Shown piece by piece: positions 1-5,215 of a DNA stretch of 5,215 nucleotides. Every line of letters begins with the position of its first letter. Position 1 is the first letter of the stretch. The stretch is from an uncultured Eubacteriales bacterium (GTDB lineage Bacteria > Bacillota > Clostridia > Christensenellales > Aristaeellaceae): the NCBI GenBank assembly GCA_900553905.1, contig USFL01000134.1, positions 1 to 5,215 of the forward strand, written 5' to 3'. The notes under the pieces are model-generated. The model saw nothing but the letters and a program-made list of their open reading frames with translations, was not told the DNA's origin and searched no databases. The translations under genes and the position numbers were made by a program.

Positions 1-2075
1 CCCGCAAGAAGCAGACCGCGGGCGAGCGCATCGCCTCCTTCACCGACCTCAAGGCGGGCGACTACGTGGTGCACGACCTGCACGGCGTCGGCCTGTTCAA
101 GGGCGTGGTGCAGCTGGAAAACGACGGCGCCAGGCGCGATTACCTGCTGATTCAGTACGCGGGAAACGACAAGCTCTACGTGCCTGCCGACCAGTTCGAC
201 CGGGTGACCAAGTTCATCGGCTCCGAAAACGCCGCCCCTAAGCTCAACCGCTTGGGCGGCCAGGAATGGGAACGGCAGAAGAGCAAGGTCAAGTCCGGAC
301 TCAAAAAGCTGGCCTTCGACCTGGCCGAGCTCTACGCCAGACGCTCCAAGGAGACGGGCTACGCCTTCAGCCACGACAACCCCTGGCAGCGGGAGTTTGA
401 GGACCTGTTCCCCTACGAGCTGACCGAGGACCAGCAAAAGAGCGTGGCTCAGATCGAGGCCGACATGGAAAGCCCGCGCAACATGGACCGCCTGCTGTGC
501 GGCGACGTGGGCTACGGCAAGACCGAGGTGGCCCTGCGCGCGGCCTTCAAGGCCGTGGTGGAGGGCAAGCAGGTAGCCATCCTGGCCCCGACCACGATTC
601 TGGTGCAGCAGCATTACAACACCATCAAAAAGCGCTTCGCGGGCTTCCCCGTGAAGTTTGACATGCTCAGCCGCTTCCGCACGCCCAGGGAGCAGCGCGA
701 GATCGCCCGCAAGCTGCGCGAGGGCGAATTGGACCTGGTGGTGGGCACGCACCGCCTGCTCAACAAGGACGTGCAGTTCAAGGACCTGGGGCTGCTCATC
801 GTGGACGAGGAGCACCGCTTCGGCGTCAGCCACAAGGAGAGCATCCAGCACATGAAAACCCGCGTGGACGTGCTCACCCTCTCGGCCACGCCCATCCCGC
901 GCACGCTGCACATGAGCATGGCGGGCATCCGTGACATGAGCATCCTGGAGACGCCCCCGGAGGAGCGCATGCCGGTCAAGACCTATGTGATCGAGTACGA
1001 CGACGCCATCATCTGCGAGGCCATCCGGCGCGAGCTGGCGCGCGGCGGGCAGGTGTACTTCCTCTACAACCGCGTGCGCAGCATCGAAAAGATGTACGAC
1101 CGGCTGCACCAGCTCGTGCCCGAGGCGCGCATCGGCATCGCCCACGGACAGATGCGCGAAAACGCGCTGGAGGACGTGATGCTGGACTTCTACGCCGGGG
1201 CGTATGACGTGCTGCTTTGCACCACGATCGTGGAAAGCGGGCTGGACGTGCCGGAGGCCAACACGCTGATCGTCTTTGACGCGGACCGCTTCGGCCTCTC
1301 CCAGCTCTACCAGATCCGCGGCCGCGTGGGCCGCAGCAGCCGGCAGGCCTACGCCTACCTGACCGTTCGCGCTGGCAAGCTGCTGTCCGAAACGGCGGAC
1401 CAGCGCCTCTCGGCCATCCGGGAGTTTACGGAGTTCGGCGCGGGCTACCGCATCGCCATGCGCGATCTGGAGATCCGCGGCGCGGGCGACGTGCTGGGCC
1501 CCCAGCAGAGCGGCCACATGAGCACGGTGGGCTACGATATGTACTTAAAGCTCATCGAGCAGGCCGTCAGCGAGGCGCAGGGCGTGGAGGTAACGCCGGA
1601 GCTGGACACCCGCGTGGAGCTGGCCGTGGACGCCTTCCTGCCGGAGAGCTACGTGCCGGAGGAGAAGCTGCGCGTGGAGATCTACAAGCGCATCGCCATG
1701 ATTCAGGACGAAGCCGGCCGGCTGGACATCGAGGAGGAGCTCATCGACCGCTTCGGGGATGTGCCCGAGCCGGTGGAGAACCTCATGCGCATCGCCCAGC
1801 TGCGCGGGGTGACGCGCAGGCTGGGCGTGAGCCACCTGTTCCTGCGGCCCGACGGCATCCATATGCGCATCGACACCCGCTTCCTGCCCGACCCCGGCCG
1901 TCTGTTTGACGCCGTGAGCCGCGCCGACGAACGCCTGCGCTTTTCCGCCGGGCGCACGGCGGAGCTGGTGCTGGCCGAGCGCGGCCTGGACGCGCCCGCG
2001 GCGCTTAAGCTGGCCATCCCCGTGATGACGCGGGTGCACGACCTGATGCAGGAGAACGCCTCCGCGCCGGTTTAA
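1..2075 (+). CDS. mfd: Transcription-repair coupling factor Mfd, 3' part (5' end outside window)
   Basis: Mfd is a DNA translocase that recognises RNA polymerase stalled at lesions, pushes it off and recruits UvrA for nucleotide excision repair. The open frame is already running at base 3 ([16 protein letters not shown]...), so the GTG at 66 is internal, not a start. About 690 residues are visible; the family is usually 1,150-1,180, so the UvrB-like N-terminal modules are off the left edge. Numbering visible residues from base 3: a CarD-like RNA polymerase interaction module at about 14-85 ([16 protein letters not shown]), then a RecG-like motor with Walker A GDVGYGKT at 167-174, APTT at 195-198, DEEH at 268-271, SATPIPR at 294-300 and motif [10 protein letters not shown] at 437-444. 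A RecG-type translocation segment follows (about 470-510, with [12 protein letters not shown]), then the C-terminal regulatory domain to the TAA at 2073-2075. All motor motifs are intact. The gene runs convergently into the membrane-protein gene and no terminator follows it directly. Confidence 0.98.
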   Translation, partial: RKKQTAGERIASFTDLKAGDYVVHDLHGVGLFKGVVQLENDGARRDYLLIQYAGNDKLYVPADQFDRVTKFIGSENAAPKLNRLGGQEWERQKSKVKSGLKKLAFDLAELYARRSKETGYAFSHDNPWQREFEDLFPYELTEDQQKSVAQIEADMESPRNMDRLLCGDVGYGKTEVALRAAFKAVVEGKQVAILAPTTILVQQHYNTIKKRFAGFPVKFDMLSRFRTPREQREIARKLREGELDLVVGTHRLLNKDVQFKDLGLLIVDEEHRFGVSHKESIQHMKTRVDVLTLSATPIPRTLHMSMAGIRDMSILETPPEERMPVKTYVIEYDDAIICEAIRRELARGGQVYFLYNRVRSIEKMYDRLHQLVPEARIGIAHGQMRENALEDVMLDFYAGAYDVLLCTTIVESGLDVPEANTLIVFDADRFGLSQLYQIRGRVGRSSRQAYAYLTVRAGKLLSETADQRLSAIREFTEFGAGYRIAMRDLEIRGAGDVLGPQQSGHMSTVGYDMYLKLIEQAVSEAQGVEVTPELDTRVELAVDAFLPESYVPEEKLRVEIYKRIAMIQDEAGRLDIEEELIDRFGDVPEPVENLMRIAQLRGVTRRLGVSHLFLRPDGIHMRIDTRFLPDPGRLFDAVSRADERLRFSAGRTAELVLAERGLDAPAALKLAIPVMTRVHDLMQENASAPV

Positions 2076-3487
2076 TACAGATTCATCAGATATGGAAGCT
2101 CATAGACCGGGATCTGCTGCTCGAACGCCTCCGTCGAGACCACGTCGCCTGTTGGGGAGGCGATTTCCACCCGGTAGCGCAGATCGTACTGCGCCTGGCC
2201 CAGGGCGTCCCGCGCGCCCATCTCCGGCTGGAGGACGAAGCGCCACAGGGGCGCGTCCGGGTCGGTCGCGTCGAAGTAGACCAGCACGTCGGTATAGCGC
2301 GAAAGCGCCTCCTGCGAGAGCCCGAAGCGCTCCCTTACCGTCTCGCGGGCGCGCTCCAGCGCGTCCTCCTGCGCAAGGTCCCCTTCGCCGGGCAGGCCAT
2401 AGTCATACGCCGCCGCGGCGATCACATACAGGTTCGGGCCTGCGCCGTTATCAAGGGGCGTGAGGTCGCCGCTGTCCACGATGGCGCGCACCCGGGGCGC
2501 GATGTCCCGCGCATATTCGGCCTTGAGCGCCAGCGGCCATGCAGGGAAGGACGCGATATCCCGCTGCACGCTTTCGGCCATGGCGTCGATGGCCTGAAAC
2601 AGCGGCGTGTCCGGCCGGGCGGCGGACTGCTGCGCCGCGGCCTCGTCGGGATGCGTCGCGCCGGTGTCCGACAGGACCTCGCCGGAGCGCGCGTCCACCA
2701 CGGCCGAATACACGCGCTCCACATAGCTGTCGCTGCCTTCCCGAAAGAGCTTGAACTGCACGTTCCAGCGCGGCCGGTCCGGCTGCTGCTGCGTCACATA
2801 GAGGTCGGCCACGGGCAGGGCCGCGTCCAGCGCGTCCTCCTCCAGGCCCCGGGCCGACAGGATGGCCTCCCTGGCCGCGGCGACGGCCTCCGCTTCGGTG
2901 ATTACGCCGCCATCCGGCACGAGGAAGGTGTCGTCCGCGCCGTCGTCGCCGTCAAACCGCCGGGTGAGCTGCTGCCACCACACGCGTTCCTCCGGCGTCC
3001 AGAAATCCTCGGCGCCCATCACGGCGTAGGTGATGATGTCCACGCTGATCTCCTCCACCGCCGTCTGACCGGTGAGCGCGAGCAGCAGCGCGTCCGCAAT
3101 GGCGTGGCGCTCGGCCTCCGGCGTGCCCTCGTCAAAGAGGCGCTCCGTCTCCCCGCCTTGCATAAGGTGCCCCGAATCCACCAGCGCCCGCACCAGCGCC
3201 GCCTTGTCCTCGATGGACCAGCCCGCGTAGTCGCCCCCGCTCTGCTCGATCTGCTTCATGGACGCCGCCTGATCCCGCCACAGAAGCGACGCCGCCAGCG
3301 CGCCCACGCCCGCCAGCGCCAGCACCGCGGCCACGATCAGGGCCACGGCCCTTTTTTTTCTGCGCTTTGGAAACTGCTCCTGCGCCCGCGCCACCACGCG
3401 CCGCGCCATCCACGGGTCGCCCGTCAGGCCGGACAGGCGCGCGTCCACGGCCCTGACAATCCGCTCCGATACGTTTCTCTCATCCAT
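2072..3487 (-). CDS. Single-pass membrane protein, probable anti-sigma factor/sensor with duplicated extracytoplasmic module
   Basis: 471 residues; I do not recognise a named family. Residues 1-40 are a helical, charged cytoplasmic segment, 41-46 a basic patch (KRRKKR), and 47-70 one hydrophobic helix (AVALIVAAVLALAG...), which predicts N-in and about 400 residues outside the membrane. The outer part seems to hold two related modules, about 88-275 and 315-455. Each has a helix ending in VDSGHL or VDSGDL, then an A/E-rich helix, a W-containing strand (PRWNVQFK, PLWRFVLQ) and a closing strand pair ending ARSGEVLS or SPTGDVVS; this recalls PepSY-like folds, but weakly. There is no cysteine and no HxxxCxxC zinc anti-sigma motif. 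The start is ATG at 3487, with GGAGGGAGGG 7 bases upstream. It overlaps the sigma factor gene by 8 bases, so translational coupling is likely. That arrangement, not homology, is the main reason to call it an anti-sigma factor. An A8 run at codons 43-46 is a possible slippage site. Confidence 0.8.
   Translation of the reverse strand: MDERNVSERIVRAVDARLSGLTGDPWMARRVVARAQEQFPKRRKKRAVALIVAAVLALAGVGALAASLLWRDQAASMKQIEQSGGDYAGWSIEDKAALVRALVDSGHLMQGGETERLFDEGTPEAERHAIADALLLALTGQTAVEEISVDIITYAVMGAEDFWTPEERVWWQQLTRRFDGDDGADDTFLVPDGGVITEAEAVAAAREAILSARGLEEDALDAALPVADLYVTQQQPDRPRWNVQFKLFREGSDSYVERVYSAVVDARSGEVLSDTGATHPDEAAAQQSAARPDTPLFQAIDAMAESVQRDIASFPAWPLALKAEYARDIAPRVRAIVDSGDLTPLDNGAGPNLYVIAAAAYDYGLPGEGDLAQEDALERARETVRERFGLSQEALSRYTDVLVYFDATDPDAPLWRFVLQPEMGARDALGQAQYDLRYRVEIASPTGDVVSTEAFEQQIPVYELPYLMNLY
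3339..3359 (+). terminator. Possible antisense intrinsic terminator inside the membrane-protein gene
   Basis: On the plus strand AGGGC (3339-3343) pairs with GCCCT (3348-3352) around a CACG loop, and eight Ts run from 3352. The stem is short but GC-rich. It would stop plus-strand transcripts running past mfd, which has no terminator of its own. The same bases encode the basic patch KKR on the other strand, so the match could be a by-product of coding. Confidence 0.35.
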
Positions 3488-3995
3488 GCTCGCGCCCTCC
3501 CTCCAGAATGCCGCGCAGGCTTCGCAGGGCGCGGCCCAGCTGCCTGGACACCGTGGAAACCGTCACGCCCATCGCCTGGGCGGCCTGCGCAAGGCTCATG
3601 CGCTGATAGTAGCGCAGCAGCACCGCCTCCCGCTGCTTTGGCGGCAGGCGCATCACAGCCAGCGTCAGCTCCTCGTCCCGCTCCTCAAACGGCGCCGACG
3701 CCTCGGGCAGCATCTCCGGCGTCACACGCCGGTCCACATGCCTTGTCCAGCGGGAGCGCCGCATGTCCCGGCAGGTATTGATGGCGATGCGCATCAGCCA
3801 GGTCTTTTCGTCGCACTCCCCCCGAAAGCCGTCCAGCGCCCGATAGGCCTTGAGAAACGTCTCCTGCGCCGCGTCCTCGGCCAGCGAGGCGTCGCCCAGG
3901 CACAGGCAGCACATGCGCACCAGCGCGGTCTGATGATTCGCCACCAGCCGCTCCAGCGCCGCCTCCCGCCCGATGGGATTCGTATCCGCCGCCAT
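3480..3995 (-). CDS. ECF-type RNA polymerase sigma-70 factor
   Basis: 171 residues, the usual size for an extracytoplasmic-function sigma factor, which redirects RNA polymerase to a small regulon when a membrane partner releases it. Region 2 spans about residues 14-82: LAEDAAQETFLKAYRALDGF is the classic region 2.1-2.2 core-binding signature, and TWLMRIAINTCRDMRR covers 2.3-2.4, which melts and reads the -10 element. A variable linker (83-108) follows. Region 4 spans about 110-165, with LPPKQREAVLLRYYQ and a helix-turn-helix around 134-155 (SLAQAAQAMGVTVSTVSRQL) that reads the -35 element. There is no long C-terminal extension. The start is ATG at 3993-3995 behind a near-perfect ribosome binding site (AAGGAGGTGA, 7-base spacing). 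The stop TGA (3480-3482) lies inside the start of the membrane-protein gene, the usual sigma/anti-sigma order. Cysteines 29, 30 and 32 cluster in region 2; I see no reason to assign them a redox role. The regulon is unknown. Confidence 0.95.
   Translation of the reverse strand: MAADTNPIGREAALERLVANHQTALVRMCCLCLGDASLAEDAAQETFLKAYRALDGFRGECDEKTWLMRIAINTCRDMRRSRWTRHVDRRVTPEMLPEASAPFEERDEELTLAVMRLPPKQREAVLLRYYQRMSLAQAAQAMGVTVSTVSRQLGRALRSLRGILEGGREHG
3495..3504 (-). promoter_or_regulatory. Ribosome binding site of the membrane-protein gene, inside the sigma gene
   Basis: GGAGGGAGGG on the minus strand, 7 bases before the ATG at 3487 and within the last codons of the sigma factor gene. A second ATG at 3483 is out of frame and gives no protein of note. 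Confidence 0.75.
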
Positions 3996-4002
3996 GCGCC
4001 GC

Positions 4003-4012
4003 TCACCTCCTT
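4003..4012 (-). promoter_or_regulatory. Near-perfect ribosome binding site of the ECF sigma factor
   Basis: AAGGAGGTGA on the minus strand, 7 bases before the ATG at 3995. It matches the 16S rRNA tail over ten bases and fixes the start codon. It lies only about 15 bases past the terminator T-tract, so any dedicated promoter for the sigma gene must overlap the terminator hairpin or lie inside the upstream gene. Confidence 0.9.
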
Positions 4013-4015
4013 ACA

Positions 4016-4110
4016 CCTATTGGACGAAAAAAGCGCGCCGTTTGACGACAGCGGCGCGCCGGATTTTTTGGATCGTCCGGCCCGAACCGGGCGCGGCGGT
4101 TCCTATTGGA
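4016..4110. repeat. 9-base direct repeat flanking the terminator region
   Basis: CCTATTGGA occurs at 4016-4024 and again at 4102-4110, bracketing the 77-base hairpin-bearing gap between the two minus-strand operons. The second copy covers the last codons of the exported-protein gene. No terminal inverted repeats mark the bracketed segment as an element, and a chance match is possible at this length. Confidence 0.3.
4027..4069 (-). terminator. Intrinsic terminator of the exported-protein operon (possibly bidirectional)
   Basis: Perfect 8-base GC-rich arms, GCGCGCCG at 4033-4040 and CGGCGCGC at 4052-4059, with an 11-base loop. On the minus strand the stem runs directly into six Ts (4032-4027), a textbook intrinsic terminator 44 bases after the stop at 4103. 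On the plus strand six Ts (4064-4069) follow after four intervening bases, so weaker termination in that direction is possible, although no gene in the window needs it. Confidence 0.85.
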
Positions 4111-4609
4111 TGGCCGAGGTGAAGCGGCCATAGAAGGAATAGACGTAGGACGCGGCCTGCTCCATGAAGGCGAGGGCATAGGCTCCGAAGCTGTCCTCGT
4201 CCACGAGGTAGACTTCCTGGGTATAGTACACATAGCCGCCTTCCTCATTGTACAGCCAGCGGCCCTTGGTGAGGTTGAAATTGAATTCGTTGATCTGCTC
4301 GTAGACCTTCAGCGGGTCGGCATCCTCCGGCACATCGCACAGGCGGCAGATCACGCGGCCTGCGCCGTCGAGGCACTGGCAGTAGACGTCGATGGTGTCC
4401 GAATCGGTCTGGCCGTTGGCGTTGTAGGAAATCATGATCTCATCGTCAAAGCCGTCGCCGTCGGTGTCGGTAGCCGTATAGTCATCCCAGCCGGCGGTGG
4501 GCAGGTAGGCCTTGAGGGACGTGGCGGTGGAAAGCTCCCCGGCCAGGGCGCAGGTCATGGCCGGAAGCAGCAGCATCGTGCAGCACAGCACGCAAAAGAA
4601 TCGTTTCAT
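4103..4609 (-). CDS. Exported YbjN-like protein with cysteine cluster and acidic DxDxDG loop
   Basis: 168 residues, function unknown. Residues 1-23 form a signal peptide (MKRFF, hydrophobic core, ALA before Gly24, a type I signal peptidase site). The cysteine at 20 lacks a proper lipobox, so a lipoprotein is unlikely. The mature part has an acidic loop DTDGDGFDDE at 48-57, resembling calcium-binding DxDxDG loops but lacking a clear twelfth-position ligand. A strand pair at 74-93 then carries Cys77, Cys79, Cys88 and Cys91 (CxC-x8-CxxC). The C-terminal half (99-168) aligns without gaps to the C-terminus of the upstream gene's product, with 13 identities in 70 by hand count. Its helix-strand-strand-helix pattern (VYEQINEFN..., a strand pair, then a long helix) recalls YbjN proteins; that link is by eye and uncertain. 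The start is ATG at 4607-4609 with AAGGAGG 10 bases upstream, 27 bases after the preceding gene. It is the last gene before the terminator at about 4030-4060. Confidence 0.88.
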   Translation of the reverse strand: MKRFFCVLCCTMLLLPAMTCALAGELSTATSLKAYLPTAGWDDYTATDTDGDGFDDEIMISYNANGQTDSDTIDVYCQCLDGAGRVICRLCDVPEDADPLKVYEQINEFNFNLTKGRWLYNEEGGYVYYTQEVYLVDEDSFGAYALAFMEQAASYVYSFYGRFTSAIQ

Positions 4610-4619
4610 GGCGTCGTTT

Positions 4620-4627
4620 CCTCCTTC
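4620..4627 (-). promoter_or_regulatory. Ribosome binding site of the downstream exported-protein gene
   Basis: GAAGGAGG on the minus strand, 10 bases before the ATG at 4609 and inside the 27-base gap between the two exported-protein genes. This gap holds no terminator-like hairpin, which supports a shared transcript. Confidence 0.8.
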
Positions 4628-4636
4628 ACAGGCCGC

Positions 4637-5140
4637 TTACTTTTTCAGGGCGGCCAGCTCTTCGTAATGCTCGTCGATCACCAGGGCGGTGATGTAAGCA
4701 TAGCGCTCCACCATCCTGCCGAAGTCCGCGTCCTCCAGATAGGGGACGTCCGCCCGGGAATAGATGCGGTTGTTCGCCGCATCATAGAGAAAGCGGACAA
4801 AGGACACGGAATCGTTGATGCCTTCAAGGGTCTCATAGAGGGCGAGCATGTCCGAATTGTCGATGTCGGTGATGACGGAGCTTAAAACGCCGGCGCTGCC
4901 TTCATAGATCACGAGGGTGACGGGAATCTTCGAAAGCTGCGTCGCAGCGGAGGGCGCATAGTTGATGCTGAAGGCGTCGTAGGTGGCGGAGCTGCCCGAC
5001 TGCGAGTAGGTCACCCCGGCCTCGTCGAGCGCGGCGGCGACCTCTCGGCTGCTGGCGAATTGCAGGTCGTCCGCGAAAGCGCCTGTAAGGGAGAGGAATA
5101 GAAAAACAAGCGCCAGAAACAAACCGGTTTTGGGTTTCAA
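4637..5140 (-). CDS. Exported YbjN-like protein, first gene of the two-gene operon (TTG start)
   Basis: 167 residues, function unknown. The signal peptide is about 1-23 (MKPKTG, a leucine/phenylalanine-rich core, AFA before Asp24). The mature protein starts with a helix (SSREVAAALDEAGVTY), then strands (TYDAFSINY, VTLVIYEG), a helix (LALYETLEGIND), a strand pair (FVRFLYD, RIYSRADV) and a long C-terminal helix. This order resembles the YbjN family, whose E. coli member has a poorly understood regulatory role; here the signal peptide implies action outside the membrane. It has no cysteine. TTG at 5138-5140 is chosen as start because no ATG or GTG lies in frame between the upstream stop (5165-5167) and the signal peptide, and a purine-rich GAAGGGAAG site sits 9 bases upstream. 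The only other candidate would be an ATC or CTT codon. The gene lies directly behind a strong promoter and is followed 27 bases later by its paralogue. Confidence 0.88.
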   Translation of the reverse strand: MKPKTGLFLALVFLFLSLTGAFADDLQFASSREVAAALDEAGVTYSQSGSSATYDAFSINYAPSAATQLSKIPVTLVIYEGSAGVLSSVITDIDNSDMLALYETLEGINDSVSFVRFLYDAANNRIYSRADVPYLEDADFGRMVERYAYITALVIDEHYEELAALKK

Positions 5141-5149
5141 AAGGATGCA

Positions 5150-5158
5150 CTTCCCTTC
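5150..5158 (-). promoter_or_regulatory. Ribosome binding site deciding the TTG start at 5140
   Basis: GAAGGGAAG on the minus strand lies 9 bases before TTG. It is weaker than the other sites in the window. It also sits 0-8 bases before a GTG at 5150-5148, but that GTG opens an 82-codon frame without a signal peptide or recognisable protein, so the TTG is preferred. Confidence 0.6.
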
Positions 5159-5172
5159 TTTAAATTACAGAC

Positions 5173-5202
5173 ATTATATCAAAAACGACCAGAATATTTC
5201 AA
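5173..5202 (-). promoter_or_regulatory. Housekeeping-type promoter of the two-gene exported-protein operon
   Basis: Read on the minus strand: TTGAAA (5202-5197), an 18-base spacer, then TATAAT (5178-5173) preceded by TG one base away (5181-5180), an extended -10. The start of transcription should be near 5166, giving a leader of about 26 bases before the TTG start. The surrounding bases are strikingly AT-rich next to the GC-rich genes. It resembles vegetative sigma-A promoters, not ECF promoters, so basal expression of this operon probably does not need the neighbouring sigma factor. Confidence 0.85.
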
Positions 5203-5215
5203 GAAAGAAAAGACA

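Noticed and set aside
66..68. GTG at 66 as the start of a 669-residue helicase.
   Set aside because: The frame is open to the left edge and the codons before it encode the conserved Mfd sequence [10 protein letters not shown], so the gene begins outside the window.
2651..3781. A 376-codon open frame on the plus strand across the sensor and sigma genes.
   Set aside because: It is antisense to two well-supported genes. Its protein is rich in Arg, His and Ala with no domain, and GC-rich codons leave few stops in the opposite frame.
4080..4102. Two mutually exclusive small hairpins (GCCCG/CGGGC and GAACCG/CGGTTC), reminiscent of a switching leader.
   Set aside because: They lie in the short 3' trailer of the exported-protein gene, no T-tract follows them, and short GC-rich pairings are expected by chance here.
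3486..4133. A 215-codon plus-strand open frame antisense to the sigma factor.
   Set aside because: The sigma factor motifs on the minus strand are unmistakable; the antisense product is low-complexity and crosses the terminator.
4106..4885. A 259-codon plus-strand open frame over both exported-protein genes.
   Set aside because: The minus-strand frames have signal peptides, strong ribosome binding sites, a promoter and a terminator, and are paralogues of each other. The plus frame spans the stop, gap and start between them with no ribosome binding site.

Overview
The window looks like a GC-rich Gram-positive genome, most likely a member of the Clostridia (Firmicutes). I infer this from very strong AGGAGG-type ribosome binding sites, a housekeeping-type extended -10 promoter, the style of the ECF sigma factor, and small exported proteins with short Gram-positive-like signal peptides. 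No rRNA or other direct taxonomic marker is present, so this stays an inference.

Layout. Bases 1-2075 (+) are the 3' part of mfd, the transcription-repair coupling factor. Its N-terminal UvrB-like part lies off the left edge; the RNA-polymerase-interaction module, the helicase motor and the C-terminal domain are present. Everything else is on the minus strand. From right to left it forms two operons. The first has a clear promoter (about 5173-5202) followed by two small exported proteins (5140-4637 and 4609-4103). These are distant paralogues with a YbjN-like look, and a GC-rich hairpin with a T-tract (about 4027-4069) ends the unit. The second is an ECF sigma factor (3995-3480) whose end overlaps by 8 bases the start of a 471-residue single-pass membrane protein (3487-2072), the probable anti-sigma factor or sensor. 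That gene ends convergently with mfd, and the two share one TTAA for their stop codons.

How the genes may work together. The sigma factor and membrane protein form a standard ECF signalling pair by arrangement: a cytoplasmic N-terminus with a basic patch, one membrane helix, and about 400 residues outside. The outside part looks like two copies of one helix-plus-sheet module and has no zinc anti-sigma motif and no cysteine. The two exported proteins upstream could be targets or modulators of this pair, but only proximity supports that.

Most interesting points: the likely internal duplication in the extracytoplasmic sensor; an A8 run followed by a small GC-rich hairpin just before its membrane helix, where loss of one A would give a soluble 49-residue product; the same bases read on the other strand as a possible antisense terminator; and the tandem exported paralogues, one of which has gained a CxC-x8-CxxC cluster and an acidic DxDxDG loop. 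No mobile element, CRISPR array, tRNA or rRNA was seen.
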